DNA of 11,755 nt, from the NCBI GenBank assembly GCA_900541495.1, contig UQKC01000066.1, positions 1 to 11,755 on the forward strand, written 5' to 3'. The position numbers were made by a program, and so were the translations under genes. This DNA comes from an uncultured Ruminococcus sp. Its GTDB lineage: Bacteria > Bacillota > Clostridia > Oscillospirales > Ruminococcaceae. The notes below the pieces were generated by a model. That model did no database searches and was not told the DNA's origin. It saw nothing but the letters and a program-made list of their open reading frames with translations. Below, in pieces: positions 1-5,976 of the stretch. Positions within the stretch are counted from its first letter, which is position 1. Each line of letters starts with the position of its first letter.

Positions 1-95
1 TGCAAGCAGATGAGGTGCTAAGGCTTTAGCCGGTGGTTTTTAGAGGTGACCATATATTACCATAGTGTAAAATTCCCGTTTTCGGGGAAATGCTA
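1..95. other. upstream flank without a supportable gene
   Basis: No gene can be supported here. One frame stays open for nine codons and stops at 27-29, which is too little to call the end of an upstream gene. GCTAA/TTAGC arms around 18-31 and a TTCCCG/CGGGGAA hairpin at 73-89 (4-nt loop) are visible. Neither is followed by a T run, so they are not convincing terminators; the second lies just upstream of the fnt promoter. Confidence 0.4.
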
Positions 96-124
96 TTGAC
101 AAATCATTGTCATAAGCCTATAAT
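96..124 (+). promoter_or_regulatory. consensus sigma-A promoter of the FNT channel gene
   Basis: A perfect TTGACA (96-101) is followed by a 17-bp spacer and a perfect TATAAT (119-124). Transcription should begin near 131, giving a leader of about 30 nt that carries the GAAAGG ribosome site (145-150) of the gene starting at 163. Both hexamers match the housekeeping consensus exactly, which suggests strong expression. Confidence 0.9.
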
Positions 125-162
125 TAATAGGTTATTGAAAAAATGAAAGGAAAACTGTTTTT

Positions 163-825
163 ATGAAGCTTGAATCATTCAAAAGTATATTTTTTAAGGC
201 ATTGATGTCGGGATTTATGATCGGTATCGGCGGAACTGTCTACCTTATGTGCGATAATAAGTATATGGGCGGATTTTTGTTCAGCTTTGGACTTTTCACA
301 ATAATCCAGCTCGGCTTTGCACTCTATACGGGTAAAGTCGGATATATCCCCGAAAGAAAGCCTATATATATCCGCGAAGTGCTTATAACCCTCCTCGGAA
401 ATATCGTCGGAACGGGCGTGTCAGCACTTTTGATCTCCGCAACAAGAATTGGCGCAAAGGTCCACGAAAACGCAGTTGCCGCAATGGATACCAAAATGAG
501 TGACGGCATCGTCAGCAGACTTATCCTCGGATTCTTCTGCGGAACATTGATGTACCTCGCAGTTGAAAACGGAAAGAACTGCCGTATAAAAGGTCACGAC
601 GTTTCAATGATCTTCGGAACAGCAGTCCCCGTAATGCTCTTCATTTTTTGCGGATTTAACCATTCAATTGCAGACTGCTTCTATTATTTCTCCGCAGGCG
701 CAACAGTAAGCGGCGCACTCTATATCCTTGAAGTAGCAGTGGGAAACGCACTCGGCGGAATGTTTATACCATTTATGAAAAAGCTTTTCGATAAACCCGA
801 AGAAATACAAACACCGGCAAAGTAA
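163..825 (+). CDS. compact formate/nitrite transporter (FNT) family channel
   Basis: Membrane channel of the FNT (FocA/NirC) family, which moves small monovalent anions such as formate, nitrite or hydrosulfide as a pentamer. Six hydrophobic segments can be read at about residues 10-30, 36-58, 71-93, 118-136, 148-178 and 183-206. Family signatures are the GIGG in helix 1, the LYTGK stretch after helix 2 (54-58), GFNHSIAD (164-171) with the pore histidine at 167, and GNALGG (194-199). At 220 residues it is shorter than the usual 260-285; helices are complete and the saving is in the termini and loops. In a formate-producing fermenter, formate export is the natural guess, but the substrate cannot be read from sequence. 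It is monocistronic, behind a perfect promoter. The start is set by GAAAGG 12 nt upstream. Confidence 0.85.
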   Translation: MKLESFKSIFFKALMSGFMIGIGGTVYLMCDNKYMGGFLFSFGLFTIIQLGFALYTGKVGYIPERKPIYIREVLITLLGNIVGTGVSALLISATRIGAKVHENAVAAMDTKMSDGIVSRLILGFFCGTLMYLAVENGKNCRIKGHDVSMIFGTAVPVMLFIFCGFNHSIADCFYYFSAGATVSGALYILEVAVGNALGGMFIPFMKKLFDKPEEIQTPAK

Positions 826-855
826 CAATAACGCGAAGTCAACTAAAGTTTAGGT

Positions 856-904
856 CAAGCCTTTTTAAAGGCTTGTGGGTGTCCGGAGGCGGGGAACCCC
901 CCGC
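856..904. repeat. two adjacent palindromes, CAAGCCTTT hairpin and GCGGGG hairpin
   Basis: CAAGCCTTT (856-864) pairs perfectly with AAAGGCTTG (867-875), and GCGGGG (889-894) pairs with CCCCGC (899-904). Neither is followed by a T run, so termination is not the obvious role. The GGTGTCC between them (878-884) recurs inverted as GGACACC at 1267-1273, which ties this piece to the repeat copy on the right side of the block. Confidence 0.7.
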
Positions 905-973
905 AGGTATGTCGTTTTAGCTTTTGTCCGAACCGTAAGTTTGCGGCCCGGTACCCTAACTTCGCAGAGGGAA

Positions 974-1016
974 GTCCACTGGGCAAAGCCCCTTGGTTGC
1001 TCTCCGCCGAGAGCGA
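974..1016 (+). repeat. left copy of a GC-rich inverted repeat
   Basis: This stretch begins GTCCACTGGGC and ends in the hairpin GCTCTC-CGCC-GAGAGC (999-1014). Reverse-complementing 1227-1270 gives a sequence that aligns with it over its whole length, with about four bases in five identical by eye and one small gap. Differences include C/A in the hairpin loop and the GGGC/GCCC inner pairing. The two copies lie in opposite orientation around the central hairpin. Such palindromic units are typical of dispersed intergenic repeats (REP- or MITE-like), but other copies cannot be checked here. Confidence 0.65.
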
Positions 1017-1090
1017 GTCGGCTAAAAACGCTCGTCGCTTTGCTCCTCACGTTTATTCGCCGAGGATAGTTTGTTTGAAGAAAAAAGATT

Positions 1091-1171
1091 GGCGCAATTC
1101 ACATTATTGGCTTTACGAAACTGTGTTTATCATATTTCGTTTAACCTTTTTTGTGTGAATTGCGCCTTTTT
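1091..1171. terminator. long hairpin, probable bidirectional terminator
   Basis: GGCGCAATTCACA (1091-1103) and TGTGAATTGCGCC (1154-1166) are a perfect 13-bp inverted repeat, followed on the plus strand by TTTTT (1167-1171). On the minus strand the stem is followed, after four bases, by a six-T run (complement of 1081-1086). Inside, ACGAAA (1115-1120) pairs with TTTCGT (1135-1140), so much of the 76-nt span can fold. It lies between the convergent fnt gene and the comEB operon and is the best candidate to end both. It is longer than a usual terminator and could be a mobile hairpin element or a small structured RNA. Confidence 0.6.
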
Positions 1172-1226
1172 AGCTGTTAATAATTTCGCTGTTGCGGCAA
1201 TGCCTTTAGCCATAGTTTAAGGAGTT

Positions 1227-1270
1227 TCGCTCTCTGCGGAGAGCGACCAAAGGGCTTCCGCCCTCTGGAC
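1227..1270 (-). repeat. right copy of the GC-rich inverted repeat
   Basis: Inverted partner of the copy at 974-1016. It contains the perfect 7-bp stem CGCTCTC-TGCG-GAGAGCG (1228-1245) and AGGGC-TTCC-GCCCT (1251-1264). Compensating differences from the left copy keep the stems intact, which hints that structure rather than coding is conserved. Confidence 0.65.
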
Positions 1271-1317
1271 ACCTGACGAGCTGTGCTCAGCTCGACCAGC
1301 TGGTTGGCTTCGCAGGT
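1271..1317. repeat. nested palindrome cluster
   Basis: Within 47 bases there are CGAGCTG-TGCT-CAGCTCG (1277-1294) and the perfect 10-bp palindrome ACCAGCTGGT (1295-1304), enclosed by ACCTG (1271-1275) and CAGGT (1313-1317). Together they could fold as a multi-branched structure. It abuts the right repeat copy and lies about 40 bases beyond the end of the FTR-like gene, so it would be in that transcript's 3' region. Confidence 0.6.
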
Positions 1318-1358
1318 TTCATACAAATGTTAGCTTTGCAAATAATTACGCATTAAAT

Positions 1359-1559
1359 TCAGTCTTTCGATTTATAATAGAGCATACAATGGCAGAATCC
1401 CTCAAAATTCGGGTCTGCCATCTGGTCGCGGAACTCTTTGCACATACAGCGGTTTTCTTCGGTGTGCTGCAATCTGCACGGGCAATAGCCGCCCGTTCTT
1501 TTCAGTCCCTCTTTTATTCTTGCGACGATCTCTTTATCGTCGTTGAGTTTTACTGCCAT
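1359..1559 (-). CDS. ferredoxin-thioredoxin reductase catalytic-chain-like Fe-S protein
   Basis: A 66-residue protein with three CxC motifs, C26-P-C28, C38-M-C40 and C56-H-C58, plus the KEFRDQ and GFCHCMLYY context typical of the FTR beta (catalytic) family. In that family a [4Fe-4S] cluster and a neighbouring disulfide take electrons from ferredoxin and reduce thioredoxin-like partners. All six cysteines are present, and the first-to-last span of 32 residues equals that of cyanobacterial FTR. The middle motif, however, sits seven residues nearer the N-terminus (spacing 9 and 15 rather than 16 and 8). No variable (alpha) chain is nearby and the protein is shorter than plant or cyanobacterial FTR beta. 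The start overlaps the trmB stop as TAATG and is preceded by a full AGGAGG (complement of 1567-1572), so it is translated with trmB. Family assignment is firm; the partner is unknown. Confidence 0.8.
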   Translation of the reverse strand: MAVKLNDDKEIVARIKEGLKRTGGYCPCRLQHTEENRCMCKEFRDQMADPNFEGFCHCMLYYKSKD

Positions 1560-2290
1560 TAGTCTTCCTCCTGCTCGTTATGTTCAAGCGGAAGCTCGTC
1601 CTTTTCCTTTGGCGGGACATATCCCTCGGGAAGCTGTTCCTTTACTGCAACGAGGAGCTTTATTTTTTTCCCCTCGGCGGAAAACATTTTCTCGTGCTCG
1701 GTTTCAAAATTCGGTGCATAGTCGGAGTTATGGAGATCTCTTGTGATGAATTTTATTGAGAATCCCGAATGTTCAAAGTAGGGGAGCGATTCCTCGAAAA
1801 GCTCGTCATCGTCCGTCTTGAAATGTATCTCTCCGCCGTCACGCAGGAACGTTCTGTACTGCATAAGCTGTCGGGTATGCGTTAAACGGCGCTTCTTATG
1901 GCGTTTTCTCGGCCATGGATTACAGAAATTGATATGTATGCGGTCGATTTTATCATTTCCGTCAAAGGCGGTAGTTATCTTTTCGATATTCTGCGATACG
2001 AGCTTGATGTTGTTTATTTCAAGTCCCTTTGCTTCAAAATCAGCGGTTATGGTTCGTCTTGCAACGGCGAGCATCTCGCTTTTTATATCCATTGCGAGCC
2101 AGTTCACGTTAGGATAATACTGCGCAGCCTGAACAACAAAGCCGCCCTTTCCGCAGCCGAGTTCGGCGTAGATAGGTTTATCGTTTCCGAAAACGGTGTT
2201 CCATTTTCCCTTGTATTCTTCAGCGTGTTCAATGTAAAACGGGCAGACCGCAAGTTCGGGACGCGCCCATTTTTTTCTTCTCATTCTCAT
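1559..2290 (-). CDS. trmB: tRNA (guanine-N7-)-methyltransferase TrmB
   Basis: SAM-dependent enzyme that makes m7G46 in the variable loop of tRNAs in the cytosol. The N-terminus RRKKWARPEL is typical. The SAM-binding motif ELGCGKGGF is at 43-51, followed by the acidic D68 of the second strand. The RNA-binding/catalytic stretch NFCNPWPRKRHKKRRL is at 121-136, and the C-terminal TEHEKMF (197-203) carries the conserved Thr and Glu. In E. coli the NPWP position is DPWH, with Asp important for activity; here it is Asn124. The 243-residue length is a little above normal because of an acidic tail (about 222-243). The start at 2290 has an AAAGGA site upstream; Met3 is an alternative. Middle gene of the comEB-trmB-FTR operon, 18 bp after comEB and overlapping the next gene by one base. 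Confidence 0.93.
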   Translation of the reverse strand: MRMRRKKWARPELAVCPFYIEHAEEYKGKWNTVFGNDKPIYAELGCGKGGFVVQAAQYYPNVNWLAMDIKSEMLAVARRTITADFEAKGLEINNIKLVSQNIEKITTAFDGNDKIDRIHINFCNPWPRKRHKKRRLTHTRQLMQYRTFLRDGGEIHFKTDDDELFEESLPYFEHSGFSIKFITRDLHNSDYAPNFETEHEKMFSAEGKKIKLLVAVKEQLPEGYVPPKEKDELPLEHNEQEED

Positions 2291-2308
2291 AATTATGTAT
2301 TTCCTTTA

Positions 2309-2788
2309 TTATTTTTTGAATGACAGTTCAAGGCTGTCGATGTTGGTTTCGAGGCGTGTATATTTCACTCCTGCGGCATCAAGCATACGCTTTGAAGCTA
2401 TGGTAGCTTCGCTGTCGGCATACTTGTCATAGAGGTAAACGACTTCCTTTATGCCCGACTGGATGATTGCCTTTGCACATTCATTGCAGGGGAAAAGGTC
2501 AACGTATATTTTTGCACCTTTGAGTGATTTGCCGTTGGAATTGAGTATCGCGTTGAGCTCTGCGTGAACGACAAAGCGGTACTTCGTGTCTGCGCCCTCT
2601 CTTGCCCACGGGAATTCGTCGTCCGAGCAGCCTATCGGAAAGCCGTTGTAACCCGTTGAAAGAATGATATTGTCACTGCTGACGATGCAGGCACCGACCT
2701 GCGTGTTCGGGTCTTTGCTGCGTTTTGCGGCAAGGAGAGATACGCCCATAAAGTATTCGTCCCATGAAATATAGTCGCTGCGTTTCAT
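2309..2788 (-). CDS. comEB: dCMP deaminase (ComEB-like)
   Basis: Zinc-dependent deoxycytidylate deaminase, converting dCMP to dUMP, the substrate of thymidylate synthase. The 159-residue protein shows the deaminase signatures: SWDEYFMGVSLLAAKRSKDP near the N-terminus, VGACIV (31-36), GYNGFP (46-51), the zinc/catalytic HAE (75-77) and PCNEC (100-104), supplying His75, Glu77, Cys101 and Cys104. ComEB in Bacillus lies in a competence operon, but no competence gene is nearby, so the nucleotide role is the sensible reading. First gene of the minus-strand operon, with AAGGA 8-10 nt before the ATG and its own extended -10 promoter at 2832-2860. Divergent from pyrE, another pyrimidine gene. Confidence 0.93.
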   Translation of the reverse strand: MKRSDYISWDEYFMGVSLLAAKRSKDPNTQVGACIVSSDNIILSTGYNGFPIGCSDDEFPWAREGADTKYRFVVHAELNAILNSNGKSLKGAKIYVDLFPCNECAKAIIQSGIKEVVYLYDKYADSEATIASKRMLDAAGVKYTRLETNIDSLELSFKK

Positions 2789-2831
2789 AAAATTCGTCCT
2801 TTCGGTAGAGGATAAAGTAGCGTTTTACATC

Positions 2832-2860
2832 ATTATAGCATATTGCTTAAAAAAAATCAA
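2832..2860 (-). promoter_or_regulatory. sigma-A promoter of the comEB-trmB-FTR operon
   Basis: Read on the minus strand: TTGATT (complement of 2855-2860), a 17-bp spacer, then TATAAT (complement of 2832-2837) preceded by TGC, which makes an extended -10. It stands back to back with the pyrE promoter; the two -35 boxes are 31 bp apart across a stretch with an A8 run (2849-2856) and a T7 run (2862-2868). Confidence 0.8.
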
Positions 2861-2891
2861 ATTTTTTTATGCATAAAATTTGTATTTACTG

Positions 2892-2920
2892 TTGATTTTA
2901 GATTAGAAATATGTTATAAT
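2892..2920 (+). promoter_or_regulatory. sigma-A promoter of the pyrE operon
   Basis: TTGATT (2892-2897), a 17-bp spacer and TATAAT (2915-2920) preceded by TGT, again an extended -10. The -35 hexamer and spacing are the same as in the divergent comEB promoter. Transcription would start near 2927, about 150 nt ahead of the pyrE start codon. Confidence 0.85.
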
Positions 2921-2926
2921 TTAACT

Positions 2927-3075
2927 AATTTATAACTGCAAACTGCGGTTTTTTGTGCCGTGTGACAATTTTTGGTGGGTTTTATAGCGGATTTTGCCTA
3001 AACCCGAGAATTGTCAGGCCTGTTTCCGCAGGCGGAGAAAATAACTCCGCAAAGGTTGATTTCTCGGAGGTTTTT
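2927..3075 (+). promoter_or_regulatory. structured 5' leader of the pyrE operon, candidate attenuator
   Basis: The leader holds several inverted repeats. TGACAATT (2963-2970) pairs with AATTGTCA (3009-3016), enclosing GGGTTT (2977-2982) with AAACCC (3000-3005). GCCTG (3018-3022) pairs with CAGGC (3029-3033). TCCGC (3025-3029) can pair with GCGGA (3032-3036). GCGGAG (3032-3037) can instead pair with CTCCGC (3045-3050). The CTCCG of that last arm (3045-3049) is also complementary to CGGAG (3065-3069), the core of the pyrE ribosome site. These pairings exclude one another, the design expected of a leader controlling translation. No canonical PyrR-binding loop or T run is seen, so the signal is unknown. 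Confidence 0.55.
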
Positions 3076-3732
3076 ATGGATTACAAACAGGAATTTATCA
3101 AATTTATGGTTGACTGCGGAGTGCTGACATTCGGCGATTTTACGCTCAAGAGCGGCAGAAAAGCTCCATATTTCATCAACACCGGCAACTATAAGACAGG
3201 TGCGCAGCTCGCAAAGCTTGGCGAGTTCTATGCTGCCTGCATCGAAGATAATAAGATCGAAGCCGACACACTTTTCGGACCTGCATACAAGGGTATCCCT
3301 CTCTGCGTTTCCGCCTGCGTCGCTCTTTACAATCAGCACGGCAGAGATGTAAGCTACTGCTTCGACAGAAAAGAAGCTAAGGACCACGGCGAGGGCGGTA
3401 TGTTTGTCGGCAAGCAGCTCACAGACGGCGAAAAGGTCGTTATCATCGAAGACGTTATGACTTCGGGCAAGGCTCTTAAGGAAGTTATGCCTAAGCTTAC
3501 GGGTGCTGCAAAGGTGAACGTTACCGGAATGGTCATTACCGTTGACAGAATGGAAAAGGCTCTCAACTCCGATAATTCCGCTGTTCAGGAAGCATATAAG
3601 GAATTCGGCGTAAAGGTTTATTCCATTGTAACTATCAACGATATCATCGATGCTATCGAAAAGGGAGTTATCGGCGGCAAGGAATATCTTGACAAGATGC
3701 TCGAATACAGAAAGACCTACGGCGTACAGTAA
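3076..3732 (+). CDS. pyrE: orotate phosphoribosyltransferase
   Basis: Joins orotate to PRPP to give orotidine 5'-monophosphate, the penultimate step of UMP synthesis. From the ATG at 3076 the protein has 218 residues, normal for the family. Signatures are LKSGRKAPYF (24-33), FGPAYKGIPL (67-76), the mobile catalytic loop FDRKEAKDHGEGG (96-108) with Lys102/Lys99 and His104, and the PRPP-binding motif VVIIEDVMTSGKA (121-133). The frame is open upstream to 2953, but that start would be TTG without a ribosome site and would add 41 unrelated residues; TCGGAGG just before 3076 settles the start. First gene of the operon, 30 bp before an unknown gene. No other pyr gene is in view. Codon use is strongly biased to AAG and CTC, as in the next gene, which suggests high expression. 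Confidence 0.95.
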   Translation: MDYKQEFIKFMVDCGVLTFGDFTLKSGRKAPYFINTGNYKTGAQLAKLGEFYAACIEDNKIEADTLFGPAYKGIPLCVSACVALYNQHGRDVSYCFDRKEAKDHGEGGMFVGKQLTDGEKVVIIEDVMTSGKALKEVMPKLTGAAKVNVTGMVITVDRMEKALNSDNSAVQEAYKEFGVKVYSIVTINDIIDAIEKGVIGGKEYLDKMLEYRKTYGVQ

Positions 3733-3762
3733 TACTAAATTTCTGAAAGGAATGAACATAAT

Positions 3763-5283
3763 ATGAGCGTAAAGCTGAACATTACAGCTGCCGGTGCAGA
3801 GATCCTCGATTCAATTGTTTTTATGGATAAATCTCCTGCTTTAGCTGCATTCAAAGAGGAGATCGAAAAGATACTTGCCGATTTCAACAAGAACAAAAAA
3901 TTCGGCGAGATCGATGTAAGAGCGCTTGTAGACGGCTCGGAAGATGCCCTCAGAAATATGCAGAGAGCATATCTCATCTGGACTTTCAACGAAGATTACG
4001 GCAAAAAGCCTTTGAACGAAGCCGAATACACAAAGTTCCTCAAGCTTTTCATAAAGTCGCAGGAAAAGGCTATCGTTGAAGCCAACGGCGGAAAGAAGTC
4101 TATCGCTACCGACGAGATACCTGCGTTCATAAAGAAATTCGTGGGCGAAGTTTCGGCAAAGCCGGAGCTTTTTAACAGCCTTAAGGAATTCTTTGCAGGC
4201 TATGTTTACGGCTATTTCTTCAATTATCTCAGCGAACAGAAGATAATGAAAGACTATGCCGAGTTCCTTATCTGCCTCGGTATCATGTCCAACAAGATCA
4301 CTACTTCCGAATCGCAGAAGCAGCAGATATTGCCGAAAATGGCTATGCTCCTCAACAACGACCGCTTTAAGTATATCAGCGGAAATATCCCCGTTGATGT
4401 TATGTTCAATATAGTTTACGAACGCTTTGAATTCTCCAACCTTACAGGCAAGGAAGAGGAGATCATCAAGGCTGCACTCAGAGATTATATGATCTCGAAT
4501 TATGATTACAACGAAGATGACGGACTTATCTCCGATACAGTCGTAACGGGTATTATGTCCAAGCTCAACTGCAAGTATGTATGCTCCGAAGACTTTGCTT
4601 CCGACCTCCACAAGAACTCGTTCGCAGGAGTGAGAACATTCCTCGACGGCGACAAGGAAGACCTCGGCGAATATACATACGAAAAGCTCCTTTCCGTTAT
4701 CGCAGGCAAGTGCGAGCTCAACTTCGACGGCTATTACTCTTCCGCAAACGAACCGACCGTTGATACTGCTCTTAGCAGTGATTGCAAGGGCTATCGTTAT
4801 CCGCTCGTTGCGAAAACAGACGGAAAATACTGGTTCTGTGATATCTACAAGGAACTCGTATTCCCATATACAGATGAGAATGTCTTCGTTCCCGTCAAGG
4901 CTGAAAGCCTGCCGCTCGAAGAATTCCCATTCACAGATTCCGCCCTCAGAACAAACATTATCTGCTTCCTCGGCGGCATCGAAAAAGATCATTACACAGT
5001 TCGTTCCGATAAGCTGAAGCTTGTTGATGATATTGCAGTTATCAAGCGCTCGGGCGGTACAGATGCAGAGAAGAAGATGCTCGTCCTTGAAAAGCTTCTC
5101 TATATCATTTCGGGCAATATGGACAGCAAGTCCTACAAGAACCTCTTCGATGACTGCATTTTCGGCTCAAAGCTTTATGACGACTATATCCGCTACAGAA
5201 TGGACTGCCTCTTTGCAGACGGCATCAAGAGCCTTGACGCAAAGAAAAATCTTCTTGACAATATCAACAGCATAAGCAAATAA
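3763..5283 (+). CDS. unknown 506-residue cytosolic protein in the pyrE operon
   Basis: I do not recognise this protein. It has no signal peptide, membrane segment, Walker motif, metal-binding Cys/His cluster or internal repeat that I can see. The first 280 residues read as mostly alpha-helical, with many charged amphipathic stretches (KEEIEKILADFNKNKK at 31-46, KEEEIIKAALRDYMISNYDY around 230-250). A middle part near 340-400 (GYRYPLVAKTDGKYWFCDIY and following) has the aromatic, alternating look of beta strands, and the C-terminus is helical again. The start has GAAAGGA at 3744-3750. It lies 30 bp after pyrE with no terminator between, and the TPR gene's ribosome site (TAAGGAG) includes its stop codon, so it belongs to the operon. 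Codon bias matches pyrE, implying a well-expressed native gene. Confidence 0.85.
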   Translation: MSVKLNITAAGAEILDSIVFMDKSPALAAFKEEIEKILADFNKNKKFGEIDVRALVDGSEDALRNMQRAYLIWTFNEDYGKKPLNEAEYTKFLKLFIKSQEKAIVEANGGKKSIATDEIPAFIKKFVGEVSAKPELFNSLKEFFAGYVYGYFFNYLSEQKIMKDYAEFLICLGIMSNKITTSESQKQQILPKMAMLLNNDRFKYISGNIPVDVMFNIVYERFEFSNLTGKEEEIIKAALRDYMISNYDYNEDDGLISDTVVTGIMSKLNCKYVCSEDFASDLHKNSFAGVRTFLDGDKEDLGEYTYEKLLSVIAGKCELNFDGYYSSANEPTVDTALSSDCKGYRYPLVAKTDGKYWFCDIYKELVFPYTDENVFVPVKAESLPLEEFPFTDSALRTNIICFLGGIEKDHYTVRSDKLKLVDDIAVIKRSGGTDAEKKMLVLEKLLYIISGNMDSKSYKNLFDDCIFGSKLYDDYIRYRMDCLFADGIKSLDAKKNLLDNINSISK

Positions 5284-5304
5284 GGAGTGCGTTATACTAT
5301 ACCT

Positions 5305-5976
5305 ATGAGTGAGTCAAAATTAGGACGTATCGTTCTTTCCGCAGCCACAGTGTGTATGTCGGCGGTGATGCTGACTTCCTGCGGACGGTATTCCAAGGAC
5401 GACAACATCGTTTACGATGCTATCGAGGAGTACGACAGCGGAGATTACGAAGCGGCGCTTGAACAGCTTCAGACTGCGAATGTTGAAAAGTTTAAGGCGA
5501 TGAAACCCGAGAATTACTATTTCTATCTCGGCGAAACATATTTTAAGCTCGGCGATTATGAGCAGTCCCTCAATGCACATCTTCACGCTCTGAAAATAAA
5601 GCCGACCCTGTTCAAAAGCAGGGTGACGGCAGGAGTATGCTACAGCAAGCTCGGCAGAACAGACGATGCGCTGAAAACATACGAAAAGGCGCTCGAATAC
5701 GACCCGCAGAACGCTGATTCAGTCGGCTTGTATGTTAGTTTGGGTTCACTCTATATTTCACAGAATAAACCCTATACTGCAATAGATTACCTTGAAAAAG
5801 CCTCGGAAATATACCCCGAACAGCCTGCGGCACACGCTTATCTCGCAATAGCGTATGCAATGGCTTATGAATACGATAAATCGGACGAACAGCTTATCCT
5901 TGCGTCAGGCTATGGATATGATCGTATCGACGAGATAAAGGAACGTATAAATGAGGTCAGGAAATCACAGAACTAA
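5305..5976 (+). CDS. TPR-repeat lipoprotein
   Basis: A 223-residue exported lipoprotein: short charged start, hydrophobic stretch (about 8-22) and lipobox LTSC ending at Cys26, which would be lipidated and hold the protein on the outer face of the membrane. The rest is tetratricopeptide repeats: a degenerate one at about 36-66 (YDSGDYEAALEQLQ), then units near 71-104 (YLGETYFKLGDYEQSLNAH), 105-138 (AGVCYSKLGRTDDALKTYEKAL), 140-173 (LGSLYISQNKPYTAIDYLEKA) and a weaker last one. TPRs bind other proteins; no enzyme motif is present. I start it at ATG 5305 because GTG 5287 overlaps its own ribosome site; this leaves a long 17-nt gap after AAGGAG (5282-5287). Third gene of the pyrE operon, 13 bp before the PPK2 gene. 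Confidence 0.85.
   Translation: MSESKLGRIVLSAATVCMSAVMLTSCGRYSKDDNIVYDAIEEYDSGDYEAALEQLQTANVEKFKAMKPENYYFYLGETYFKLGDYEQSLNAHLHALKIKPTLFKSRVTAGVCYSKLGRTDDALKTYEKALEYDPQNADSVGLYVSLGSLYISQNKPYTAIDYLEKASEIYPEQPAAHAYLAIAYAMAYEYDKSDEQLILASGYGYDRIDEIKERINEVRKSQN

Larger units (their letters stand above)
826..1358. other. gene-free intergenic block rich in palindromes
   Basis: About 530 bases between convergent genes with no believable coding region. From 855 to 1320 the composition becomes GC-rich and is packed with short inverted repeats, except for an AT-rich centre (1060-1225) that holds one long hairpin. Short open frames on both strands here (875-1069 plus, 865-1050 minus) are rich in Arg, Pro and Leu, overlap the palindromes and lack a good ribosome site, so they are treated as chance. 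The individual repeats and the hairpin are listed separately. Confidence 0.7.

Noticed and set aside
3..29. Possible C-terminus of an upstream gene (nine codons then a stop)
   Set aside because: Too short to distinguish from chance.
875..1069. 64-residue open frame on the plus strand (and a 61-residue one at 865-1050 minus)
   Set aside because: Arg/Pro/Leu-rich, made of the palindromic repeats, no proper ribosome site and no recognisable domain; typical false gene in GC-rich intergenic repeats.
2953..3075. 41-codon N-terminal extension of pyrE from a TTG
   Set aside because: No ribosome site for the TTG, the added residues do not belong to the OPRT family, and TCGGAGG precedes ATG 3076. The stretch is better read as untranslated leader.
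2998..3759. 253-residue open frame antisense to pyrE
   Set aside because: Mirror of a strongly coding, codon-biased gene; no family features or ribosome site.
3841..4992. 383-residue open frame antisense to the unknown 506-residue gene
   Set aside because: Arises from the codon bias of the plus-strand gene, which has a ribosome site, operon spacing and matching codon use; the antisense frame has none.
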